NCBI GenBank assembly: GCA_039105265.1
Contig: JAPFFF010000011.1
Span: 2,666,001 to 2,730,000 of the forward strand
From: Tritrichomonas musculus
Taxonomy: Eukaryota; Parabasalia; Tritrichomonadida; Tritrichomonadidae
Direction of reading: 5' to 3'
Length of the DNA stretch: 64,000 bases
Positions within the stretch are counted from its first letter, which is position 1; each line of letters begins with the position of its first letter. A model generated the notes under the pieces. The model saw only the letters and a list, made by a program, of their open reading frames with translations. It was not told the origin of the DNA and did not search any database. Below, one piece after another: positions 53,967-62,569 of the stretch. The translations under genes and the position numbers were made by a program.

Positions 53967-54200
53967 ATGACTGAATTGGGAGAATACAAGAAGGAGATTC
54001 CAGAGCTTAAGCGCATCAAACACGATCTCAAGGAGAAGTGCTATATGTATAAGGGCCACCTCAATAACATCAAAGGGGGTATGCTGGGTAGCAATGGACT
54101 AGCCGTTCGTGAATCACTGATTGAGGATATCAATAGTCTGAAGGAGAAGGTCGCCAAACTCGAGAATGAGCTCGCTGAATTATCAAGCGATAACCGCTAA
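53967..54200 (+). CDS. Small coiled-coil protein (77 aa)
   Basis: Counterpart of the 75-residue D product: GEYKKEIPELKRIKHDLKEK, GMLGS, GLAVRESLIEDINSLKEK, LENELAEL. Heptad-rich, probably oligomeric. In F it sits directly upstream of the integrase gene, while in D it lies at the other end of the block, near the 68-residue gene. Leader TTTTTTTCATATCTAAATG. Confidence 0.7.
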   Translation: MTELGEYKKEIPELKRIKHDLKEKCYMYKGHLNNIKGGMLGSNGLAVRESLIEDINSLKEKVAKLENELAELSSDNR

Positions 54201-54205
54201 ATATG

Positions 54206-54280
54206 GGGTCGACGGGATTTCCCGCAGACCCAGATTTCATGGAGATAACCACTAAATATGGGGTGTGGTAGAATTCTACC
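54206..54280 (+). terminator. Pair of hairpins after the coiled-coil gene
   Basis: GGGTC (54206) pairs with GACCC (54227), with GGGA/TCCC inside. The perfect palindrome GGTAGAATTCTACC lies at 54267-54280. Each is preceded by a copy of AACCRCTAAATATGGGGT. The two units look like a tandem duplication whose hairpin sequence has diverged while pairing is kept. A transcription-end or RNA-processing signal is possible. Confidence 0.4.
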
Positions 54281-54310
54281 CCGATTGAGACCACTATTTT
54301 TGCACATTAA

Positions 54311-55536
54311 ATGACTGACAACAGGAAATCGTTCAAGATATTCGACAATGAGTACAATTCGCTGCTCAAGTACCCATTCAAATCCAAGATATCGAAATTG
54401 GACCCATCACAGTTCATCATCAACCCAGAAACTCATCATGAGCCATTCGTGAAGGACTTCAAATTGAAATCATGCAGTCCCTATTCAAAACCGGATTTCT
54501 CATTGGAACCCGGATGCTGGGAAGTCGATTTGATGTTTGCGAATTACACCACAAGGGCTAATGGAACCGAGTCCGTGGTAGTCCATGAAACCATTTACCT
54601 CATCATGGTGAATGTCAACACACGGTATCTAATTGTGGAACCGCTTAAGAACAGACTAGCTGATACCATCAAGACTGCATACACCAAAATCATTCTTGAG
54701 AAATATGATGACTTCAAATTCAATACCATCAAATGCGATGGTGAGAATAACCTACTCAAAGTGCTTGATATACTTGGCCGCTACAATCCATCCAGAAGTA
54801 AATATAGAGGTACCAAAAATGTGTTGATTGACCGCAATGCAGTGATTGTCGATAAATCCAAACACAACAACGCTCACAAAATCGTTGATGCAACCATCAG
54901 GACACTCCGTAATGCATTCGGTTTAGATAATCGTCGGATTGGAGACCCATACCTGATGCAACAGATGGTCCACTTCTATAACAACACACCACATCGGTCT
55001 CTACGAATGCCCAATCCCAATTATCCAGGTGATGGAACCCAATATGACCGTATCTAGCAAGGGTACCCAAGTGGATATACTACACACCCAATCAAATGCA
55101 GCACAACCCAGATTTGGAATGGAGATACATCAGGGATTGCCAACGGCGGCTACGTCGAGTCAAAAATAATATGCAAATGGGTGGACTACTGAGCTATCGC
55201 AAGGGCAATATCATATTGGTCCATTACGATACATCCAAAACTGAGAAGAAGCATGAGAAGCATAGGCGCATATTCAATGAGATTGCCGAATTCATTAGAT
55301 ACCATAATGGGAACGTCGAATGCAAATTGCTGAAGCCATATCGTAGATTCCAGTTGAATGATGATAAGCAAGCAGGAACTGCGTTCTATGTACCGTATAC
55401 CAAAACCACAACTGGTCGAACGCCTAAGTCTGATGATGAGCGAGCTACCGTAACTATCCCCATTATGTATACCCGATTCGTGGCACCCAATTATGCATCA
55501 CTAGGTGAAGACTATAAGCAGTACTTTGCTATCTAA
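54311..55536 (+). pseudogene. rve-type integrase region of element F, broken
   Basis: Same family and gene place as the D integrase: DFKLKSCSPYSKPDFSLEP, WEVDLMFANY, IKCDGENNLL, HKIVDATIRTLRNAFG and FYNNTPHRSLRMPNP, and later a basic SH3-like part (GLLSYRKGNIILVHYDTSK). The coding region is not open from end to end in this copy, so it is counted as broken. Neighbours on both sides are as in other second-family elements. Confidence 0.75.
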
Positions 55537-55539
55537 TAA

Positions 55540-55872
55540 ATGCCAAAGCGCTATTTCCATACACAGACCACCGAGTTTAAGCTACCTGAGGACTTCATAT
55601 ATAGTCGCAATAAGAAGTACATCGTAGTGCAGTATGTGGGAGCTATCCTGAATAAGACCATCATCGGTGATTTGATGGTACACTCGGATATTGTTGAATT
55701 CGACCCATACTGTGACCACTTCATAATGCTAGCCAACAGACGGCAAACCAAGTATCGCAAATATGAGATGCTCAATAGGACCAAGCGGGATTTCAAAATA
55801 TGGTTCACAGACCTGTATGGTAATGAGATAAAACCCGATGCATTCGTGCTATCATGCTTGCTAATCTATTGA
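55540..55872 (+). CDS. Conserved element protein (110 aa)
   Basis: Strong match to the 116-residue D product: RYFHTQTTEFKLPEDFIYSR, QYVGAILNKTIIGDLMVHS, CDHFIMLANRRQTKYRKYE, FVLSCLLIY. Not recognised otherwise. The high conservation against a fast-evolving downstream neighbour suggests a core role. The gene follows the integrase region with a 3-base gap, in a TAATAAATG context. Confidence 0.75.
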   Translation: MPKRYFHTQTTEFKLPEDFIYSRNKKYIVVQYVGAILNKTIIGDLMVHSDIVEFDPYCDHFIMLANRRQTKYRKYEMLNRTKRDFKIWFTDLYGNEIKPDAFVLSCLLIY

Positions 55873-55910
55873 CCACAGTATGGCCCATATAGGAGTTTAT
55901 TTTTGGGTAA

Positions 55911-57329
55911 ATGAGTAGACATTATGATCATGCGACTAATACTCTCACGATAGAACCCGGACAATATGATAATTTAAATAAAAACAATGCTATAGATCAA
56001 ATAACTATTAGTCCAAATGGTCACACCATTTATATAATACCTCACGTGATAATACCACCACCATTTGTACGTAACTTCTTTGCTCGAAAAGAGCCTGATG
56101 AGGATGGCATTGGAATTAAGTCTATAAAATATTACTTCTGTTTGTCAAATTCGTATGATGCGGATTATATCTGGACTTGGGAAAACTCATTCGATAAAGA
56201 TGTTGTTTATCTAGAGAAGTTCCCAGGGAAACGTCCAACTCGACTAACTGATAATATGAATATATGTTTGCCAGTTAAATATTTCGAGGTAAACATTGTT
56301 AATAAAGTTCGGCTAACAGTTGGGCGGAGTAGCGACGTAGGATTTTATATCCCATTATTGGCTGAAGAGAGTGACCAAATACCTACTGTGCATATTGTTC
56401 AAAACACTCGTGTATATCACAGCCCTAATAAGTCCAGACAAAGTGAGAAGAATATTGAGTTTGCATTTGCCAAAAAACCCACAAATGCACCTCGTCCAAA
56501 ACCCCTTCCACCACCACCAGGTGTAACGCCAATTACAACTGAACAACGTATTAATGATATACGCAAACAGCCCAAGGTTGATGGCAATGGTGTATATCGT
56601 TCGACGGATATTCGGCCTGCAACCGCACCAATTACTCTAGCTAAGAAAAATGGTGATAAGCAGGAATATCGCGTAAAATATGAAACACAGTATGACCTGG
56701 TTAGAAATATTCGAAATAGACTACAGCAAAGCAAGCTCGATTTCGAGGCCATAAGTAATCCAAGCATACAATCATCAGCTAGGGTTCTAACACCAAACAA
56801 GAGTCAAAACCGAATTGCTAGCAAACCGCGTGATAGAATACGTGATACTCCAACACCATCCAAATCCAATTCGGTATCATTTGGACCATCATTCAAAAAC
56901 ATCGGATTCCAGCCCAAGCAGGAAGCAATTTCATTGCCGAACGCTAGCGAACTGCGTTCTAACTCCCAAAGTCTGCATATTGAGGACCTTGATAATAGTG
57001 AATCAACTGAAATATATCAGTTCATGGCACCTGAATCACCAATACAACCTATCCAACCACCTCCACATATATCATCTACTAGTGGTTTGTCATCACGTGG
57101 TTTGAATAGCAAGATACATATTCCACCCGATATGATGCCTAGACCGTCATCAGCTAAGTCCAAAAATAGTAGTTCTAAAACCAGGTCTACGGCGAAGCCA
57201 TCTACGGCAAAGCCATCTACGGCAAAGCCTCCTGCTGTTAAGCCATCCGCACAACCGGTAATTAAATTCAAAGGGTTTGGGTTCCAAGGTTTTAACAAAG
57301 ATAATGATATGGGTGATATTCCCGATTAA
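55911..57329 (+). CDS. Element protein with beta-rich N-domain and disordered tail (472 aa)
   Basis: Place and layout match the 372-residue D gene. The N-domain (about 1-170) has TIYIIPHVIIPPPFVRNFF, similar in pattern to SIYIFPSTFTFPRQVQSIY in D. The tail is Pro, Ser, Asn and Thr-rich with a PSTAKPSTAKPPAVKPSAQP repeat near the end. Spacer upstream holds GGCCCATAT. Ends 2 bases before the convergent 1739-residue gene. Possible capsid-decorating protein; not proven. Confidence 0.6.
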   Translation: MSRHYDHATNTLTIEPGQYDNLNKNNAIDQITISPNGHTIYIIPHVIIPPPFVRNFFARKEPDEDGIGIKSIKYYFCLSNSYDADYIWTWENSFDKDVVYLEKFPGKRPTRLTDNMNICLPVKYFEVNIVNKVRLTVGRSSDVGFYIPLLAEESDQIPTVHIVQNTRVYHSPNKSRQSEKNIEFAFAKKPTNAPRPKPLPPPPGVTPITTEQRINDIRKQPKVDGNGVYRSTDIRPATAPITLAKKNGDKQEYRVKYETQYDLVRNIRNRLQQSKLDFEAISNPSIQSSARVLTPNKSQNRIASKPRDRIRDTPTPSKSNSVSFGPSFKNIGFQPKQEAISLPNASELRSNSQSLHIEDLDNSESTEIYQFMAPESPIQPIQPPPHISSTSGLSSRGLNSKIHIPPDMMPRPSSAKSKNSSSKTRSTAKPSTAKPSTAKPPAVKPSAQPVIKFKGFGFQGFNKDNDMGDIPD

Positions 57330-57331
57330 AT

Positions 57332-60300
57332 TTATTCTTCTGCTTCTTCTAATTGCTCAAAGTCGTCTATGAAGTATTGTTTTACAGCATTTTTACGAGC
57401 TGCTTCAACTGATTGAGCTTTAGACTCCTTGTATTCAGCATATCCCCTATTCTTATAAAGATCAGTATCCAGGAATTGGATGAGATTATTTTTGTACTGA
57501 TCTCGATTATACTTCAAACGCTTCTTGTCTCCATAAACAGCAGTATTATATAACTTTTGCAACGACCCTTGACTTGACGCTTTAGAAGGGTCTACCTTCA
57601 TACCATTTATGAATACAACATAAACGAGTCTGTTCATGATGAATTTGAAACGTTCACTCCATCTTTCCTCTGGAATCACTGCATCATTAGTAGTGAAATT
57701 AATATGCTTACTAATGACGTCCTGAGTATCTTCTTGAAGTTTTCCACCAACAGATACATTATATTCCTTGGAATTGACCTTCTTATAAAGGAGCCAATCT
57801 GAATAGCCTATCTTCCGACCTCTACTAGCTTCAATGGAACGTAGAGCTGGTTGATCATATAGTACAGCAAACATTGCATTAGTACTAGTGAGATAATCTG
57901 TTAATTTCCTGAGTGGACCAACAGGCTTATAGTACTGATTCCAAAAGAAATGCCATAAATGGGAGAACACAGATGCCCAATATGAATTTGGTGTTAATCG
58001 TTTACTTATTCTGGGTTTAGGTAATCCAATCTTTGAATAAGTATCAATCATATCACTCATACTCTTATTCGCCTCCAGCTCATACTCACCAGTTTCCCAA
58101 TTAACCTTATAAAGCGATTTCTGGAACATCTCAGCCAACCACGCATTAAATGGGTTCTGTTTACGAGCTTGCTTTGTCGAGTATGTTGCAGCCCAAGCCT
58201 TCTTATATGGTGATGCTTGAACGAGTTGATATCCATTTATAATGACTGGACTACCACGTTTATCAACAAGGACAATATCATCAACCTGGTCTCCATTAAG
58301 ATCAGTAATGGAATTGCCTAATGGGTCTTGGGAGTTTGTTGGTAGTAATCTATATAAAGGTATTCCATCAGCATCGAGATGATTCTTGCAGTATTCATGT
58401 GCAGTATCTCTTTGAGCTGCATCTGGAATATATTTAATTCGATAGTTCCCATTAATGATTAAGTCGAGGAAGTCGCGTTTGTATTTAGATGTGTCATGAA
58501 CCTTTGATAAATTGTGTATTTTAAACTTACCCATCGCATCAGATACTTGTTCATAACCTTTACCTTTTCGGATTCCCGTGGTTCCACGTCTTTTGGCTTG
58601 GTATTCGGATAATAATTGTGTATTGTCAAATGGGGTTTCTTGAGTTAGATCTTCTATGAATGATGCTGTACCCTCATCATGACCCCAATTACCAATATCA
58701 TCATCTTCTGGTGACTCGATCCCCTTAAAATTGTTAAGTGTATCAGATCCTATAAAGGATGGTGCTTCTGACATAGTTTCTTTAGGTGAAGAAAAAATGT
58801 TATTATTTGTATACTCGATTTCAGGGGATATATTTGTCATCGCTTGAGATATCAATTGGGATGTCGCTTTGAATTCCGGTTCCTCCTCTTCCTCCTCGAT
58901 ATGTGGTTCCTCGATAGGGACTTCGCTAGGGACTTCGCTTGGATCTCCAGGAGCTACTACCTTGGGTACCGATCCTGGGATATCCCCTAATGGTTCCTCG
59001 CTAGGGACTTCGCTTGGATCTCCAGGAGCTACTACCTTGGGTACCGATCCAGGGATATCCCCTAATGGTTCCTCGCTAGGGACTTCGCTTGGATCTCCTT
59101 GGGGTATCGCTTGGAGTTTCAAATATTGGTTCGGATATTGGAAGTAAGTCTTGGCATACATCGTAAGCCTTTTCTTCAACTCGTCAACCTGATCGTTACT
59201 ATGAAAGTCTGTTTTGTCCCAATTTTGCTTCATCTCATTGATCGCATTTACTATCTCTTCGTCGTACAAGTCTGAATTATTGATGACTTGTATAATATTA
59301 TTGATGAACGATTTTGATATATCGCATACAACCGATAAAAACCTAAGGATCTTATTGTATTTGGGGTACTTGACTTCGCTATAATCATCATCATCATCAT
59401 CACTTGAGTCTTCGCTTGGATCTCCTGAGGGTACCGATCCAGGGATATCCCCTAATGGCTTCTTTGGGGATTTCAGTAGGGATTTCCGTAGGGACTTCGC
59501 TTGGGGTTTCGGTTTGGGTTTCACGCTAGGGACTTTGCTTGGATCTCCTTGGGGTTCCTGGATTGGATCTCCTGGGGGATTCAAATATAGATCTAGTTCT
59601 TTGAGGAAAGTAGTGACATCAGTCATAATATGTTGCTTCCAATATTGGTCCCGACCAGGGTTAATATCATGATCTTTACTGGTGATAATCTCCCATTTGT
59701 GTTTCAGCCCCTTGATCACATTTAGTATCTTATCATTGTACGAATTTGGATTATTGATGACATGTATTAATTTATTGATGACTTCATCTGACACTCCGCA
59801 TTCACTAGATAAAAACTTAAGAAGCTTACGGTGTTGGACTTCAATACTATCCCCTAATGACTTCGACTGGGACTTCGCTTGGGGTACCGATCCTGGGATA
59901 TCCCCTAATGGCTTTGCTTTGGACTTCGACTGGGGTTTCGGTTGGGGTTTCGGTTGGGGTACCGATCCTGGGATATCTCCTAATGGCTTCGACTGGGGTT
60001 CCTGTTTGGGTGGTACTTTGGGTTCCGCTTTGGACTTCGGTTTGGGCTTCGCTTGGGGTTTCGGTTGAGGCTTCGCTTGGGACTTCGCTTGAGGTGGTAC
60101 TTTGGGTTCCTGGATTGGATCTCCTTGGGGTTTCAAATATTTATTCGGATTTCTGAAATACATTGAAGCGCTCTGCTTAAGGAGGTTCTTCAAACTTGCA
60201 ACAGACCTAGTATCATTTAAGTGGGTTCGTGCATAAGCTTTCCTCATATTATCGATTGCATTTACTATCGCATCGACGTACAATTCTGGATTATTGATGA

Positions 60301-62551
60301 CATGTGTCATATTAGTGATGTCTTCATCTGACACTCCGCATTCACTAGATAAATACTCAAGAAGCTTACGGTGTTGGACGTCAATACTATCACCCTCTTT
60401 GATGGGTTCCGCTTTGGGTTCCGCTTTGGGTTCCGGTCCTGGGATGTCCGCTAATGGCTTCGCTTTGGGTGGTACTTTGGGTTCCGCTTTGGGCTTTGCT
60501 TTGGACTTCGACTGGGACTTCGCTTTGGACTTCGACTGGGGTTCTGATCCTGGAATGTCCCCTAATGGTTCCGCTTTGGGTGGTACTTTGGGTTCCGCTT
60601 TGGACTTCGGTTGGGGTTTCGGTTTGGGTTCTGGTCCTGGGATATCTCCTAATGGCTTCGCTTTGGACTTCGATTGAGGCTTCGCTTGAGGCTTCGACTG
60701 GGGTTCCAAATATTTACGCAGGTCTCTGAAGAAAGTATCGACAATAGGTTTAAGTCTTGCTTTAATTTTTTCACGATCACGTTTCTTATCGTCGTATGTA
60801 TTCCAAATATCTATCATGCTACGCACTTCATTTACTAACTCCTCATTATACGCATCTGGATTAGTGATGACATGTTTCATATAAGTGATGTCTTCATCTG
60901 GTATTTTGAAATATACACGTATAAACGTATAAAACTTAATGAATTCGCGGTTCGGGCCAGATTCGGGTTCAGGAATATTCCATAATGATTTCGCGATAGG
61001 GACTTCGCTAGGGACTTCGCTTGGATCTCCTTGGGGTTCCGATCCTGGGATATCCCCTAATGGTTCCTGTTGGGGTTTCGCTTGGGGTTCCGATCCTGGA
61101 ATATCCCCTAATGGCTTTGCTTGAGGTTCCGGTTGGGGTTTCAAATGTTTATGCAGACTATAACTCGCGAAGAAACCGGAAAAACTATCCAGTTTCAGAT
61201 CATCGAGTAAACCGAGCATATTAGGCACTATTGTACGCATCGGTTCATGATCATAGAACACTTTTCTCAAGTTTCGGAGGTAATTTAGTATCTCATCATT
61301 ATACATATCTGGATTATTGATGACATGTACCATATTAGTGATTTCTTCATCTGATCTATTGTAGTCATGTAAAGCCATAAGAAGCTCACGGTATGTGGGG
61401 TCCTTGGCTTTACCAACGATATTTATAATCTCTTGGGGCTCCAGATAAAAATCCGAATCTGTGAAGAACGTGTAGGCAAGAGTACCAAGCTCATGCTTCA
61501 AACGTTTAACCTGATTAGGATCATTAAAGTTGGTAATAGACTCCCAAGCACTTTTCAGATCATTGAGTATACGTAAGCCTTCTGCTTTGTAAGCATATGA
61601 ATTTTCGATACCCCATTTCAACTTTTGGATTTCTTCATCTGACGCTTTGCGTTTACTAGATAAAAACTCGAGGATCTTACGGTATGTCGGGTGTTGATCT
61701 CTAGTAACAATCGCTTGGGTCCATAAATATAGACCTATATCTTTGAAGTAAGTCGTGACATAATTCATAAGACTTTGCTTCAAACGATCAACCTGATTAG
61801 GATTATTAAAGTCGGTAGACTCCCAAGCATGTTTCATCTCATCGATCGCATTTACTATCTCTGGTACGTATGATTCTATATAAGTGAGGACTTGTATAAT
61901 ATTTTTCACGACTTCATCTGATATACCACATTCACTATATAAAAACTTAATGACCTCACGGGTTGTGGGATCCTGGATCTTATAATCATTAAGAGTTCTA
62001 ATCGGCTCAGGTAACAGATATGGAACCATATCTATGAATTTGGGGAGATGCTGCATAAACTTTTCCTTCACACTTTTTGCATGAGCATCATCAGATTTAT
62101 AAAAGTAGTATCTATCCCAAGCTTCAAGCACCTCCTTGACTGCCTGTTTTATCTCATCGCCAAACAATTCTGGCCTATCGATGACGTGCTTCATACCACG
62201 GATGCCAACATCTGATTCACCGCATTCAGTATATAAAAACGGAATGAACTCCTCGGTTGAGAAATCCGGGATTTTATACTGTGGGTCAATCAAATATTGG
62301 TTCAGATCTCTTAACTTGGCTGCAGTATCATTAACACCACTATTTAAAGGTGGTTTACCATTTCTAGATGAATCGTACATGGCTTTCAGATCATCGAGTA
62401 TTTCTTTTGCCTCTTCATTGAACAAACCTGAATAATGGCTGGCGAACCTTATATTATTGATGATCCCATTTGGTACTCCACGTAAATGTAAATAAATAAG
62501 AAACTCACGGGTTGTGCGATCCTGGACTTCCTTACTAATACGGGTAAGCAT
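57332..62551 (-). CDS. Giant repeat protein with conserved C-terminal domain (1739 aa)
   Basis: Nine helical units of about 80-90 residues make up the N-terminal 1200 residues. A typical unit runs TREVIKFLYSECGISDEVV, then VINNPDLYN-like and IVNAIDEMKHAWE segments and a closing YFKDIGLYL. From the fifth unit on, the units are separated by Pro/Lys/Ser-rich linkers built from QAKPQPKSKAKPLGDIPG. The C-terminal 450 residues match the conserved part of the 764-residue D protein, including DPLGNSITDLNGDQVDDIVL. A spacer, tether or tape-measure-like virion protein is possible. Divergent from the fibre-like gene. Confidence 0.75.
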   Translation of the reverse strand: MLTRISKEVQDRTTREFLIYLHLRGVPNGIINNIRFASHYSGLFNEEAKEILDDLKAMYDSSRNGKPPLNSGVNDTAAKLRDLNQYLIDPQYKIPDFSTEEFIPFLYTECGESDVGIRGMKHVIDRPELFGDEIKQAVKEVLEAWDRYYFYKSDDAHAKSVKEKFMQHLPKFIDMVPYLLPEPIRTLNDYKIQDPTTREVIKFLYSECGISDEVVKNIIQVLTYIESYVPEIVNAIDEMKHAWESTDFNNPNQVDRLKQSLMNYVTTYFKDIGLYLWTQAIVTRDQHPTYRKILEFLSSKRKASDEEIQKLKWGIENSYAYKAEGLRILNDLKSAWESITNFNDPNQVKRLKHELGTLAYTFFTDSDFYLEPQEIINIVGKAKDPTYRELLMALHDYNRSDEEITNMVHVINNPDMYNDEILNYLRNLRKVFYDHEPMRTIVPNMLGLLDDLKLDSFSGFFASYSLHKHLKPQPEPQAKPLGDIPGSEPQAKPQQEPLGDIPGSEPQGDPSEVPSEVPIAKSLWNIPEPESGPNREFIKFYTFIRVYFKIPDEDITYMKHVITNPDAYNEELVNEVRSMIDIWNTYDDKKRDREKIKARLKPIVDTFFRDLRKYLEPQSKPQAKPQSKSKAKPLGDIPGPEPKPKPQPKSKAEPKVPPKAEPLGDIPGSEPQSKSKAKSQSKSKAKPKAEPKVPPKAKPLADIPGPEPKAEPKAEPIKEGDSIDVQHRKLLEYLSSECGVSDEDITNMTHVINNPELYVDAIVNAIDNMRKAYARTHLNDTRSVASLKNLLKQSASMYFRNPNKYLKPQGDPIQEPKVPPQAKSQAKPQPKPQAKPKPKSKAEPKVPPKQEPQSKPLGDIPGSVPQPKPQPKPQSKSKAKPLGDIPGSVPQAKSQSKSLGDSIEVQHRKLLKFLSSECGVSDEVINKLIHVINNPNSYNDKILNVIKGLKHKWEIITSKDHDINPGRDQYWKQHIMTDVTTFLKELDLYLNPPGDPIQEPQGDPSKVPSVKPKPKPQAKSLRKSLLKSPKKPLGDIPGSVPSGDPSEDSSDDDDDDYSEVKYPKYNKILRFLSVVCDISKSFINNIIQVINNSDLYDEEIVNAINEMKQNWDKTDFHSNDQVDELKKRLTMYAKTYFQYPNQYLKLQAIPQGDPSEVPSEEPLGDIPGSVPKVVAPGDPSEVPSEEPLGDIPGSVPKVVAPGDPSEVPSEVPIEEPHIEEEEEEPEFKATSQLISQAMTNISPEIEYTNNNIFSSPKETMSEAPSFIGSDTLNNFKGIESPEDDDIGNWGHDEGTASFIEDLTQETPFDNTQLLSEYQAKRRGTTGIRKGKGYEQVSDAMGKFKIHNLSKVHDTSKYKRDFLDLIINGNYRIKYIPDAAQRDTAHEYCKNHLDADGIPLYRLLPTNSQDPLGNSITDLNGDQVDDIVLVDKRGSPVIINGYQLVQASPYKKAWAATYSTKQARKQNPFNAWLAEMFQKSLYKVNWETGEYELEANKSMSDMIDTYSKIGLPKPRISKRLTPNSYWASVFSHLWHFFWNQYYKPVGPLRKLTDYLTSTNAMFAVLYDQPALRSIEASRGRKIGYSDWLLYKKVNSKEYNVSVGGKLQEDTQDVISKHINFTTNDAVIPEERWSERFKFIMNRLVYVVFINGMKVDPSKASSQGSLQKLYNTAVYGDKKRLKYNRDQYKNNLIQFLDTDLYKNRGYAEYKESKAQSVEAARKNAVKQYFIDDFEQLEEAEE

Positions 62552-62569
62552 ACCTTTATTTTATAGTAA
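62552..62569. promoter_or_regulatory. Bidirectional spacer, giant repeat gene and fibre-like gene
   Basis: 18 A/T-rich bases (ACCTTTATTTTATAGTAA-like) separate the two starts, matching the 22-base spacer in D at 43906-43927. Confidence 0.45.

Noticed and set aside
58869-61224. Plus-strand Gly/Ser/Leu-rich frames
   Set aside because: Antisense shadows of the Pro/Lys linkers of the giant repeat protein.
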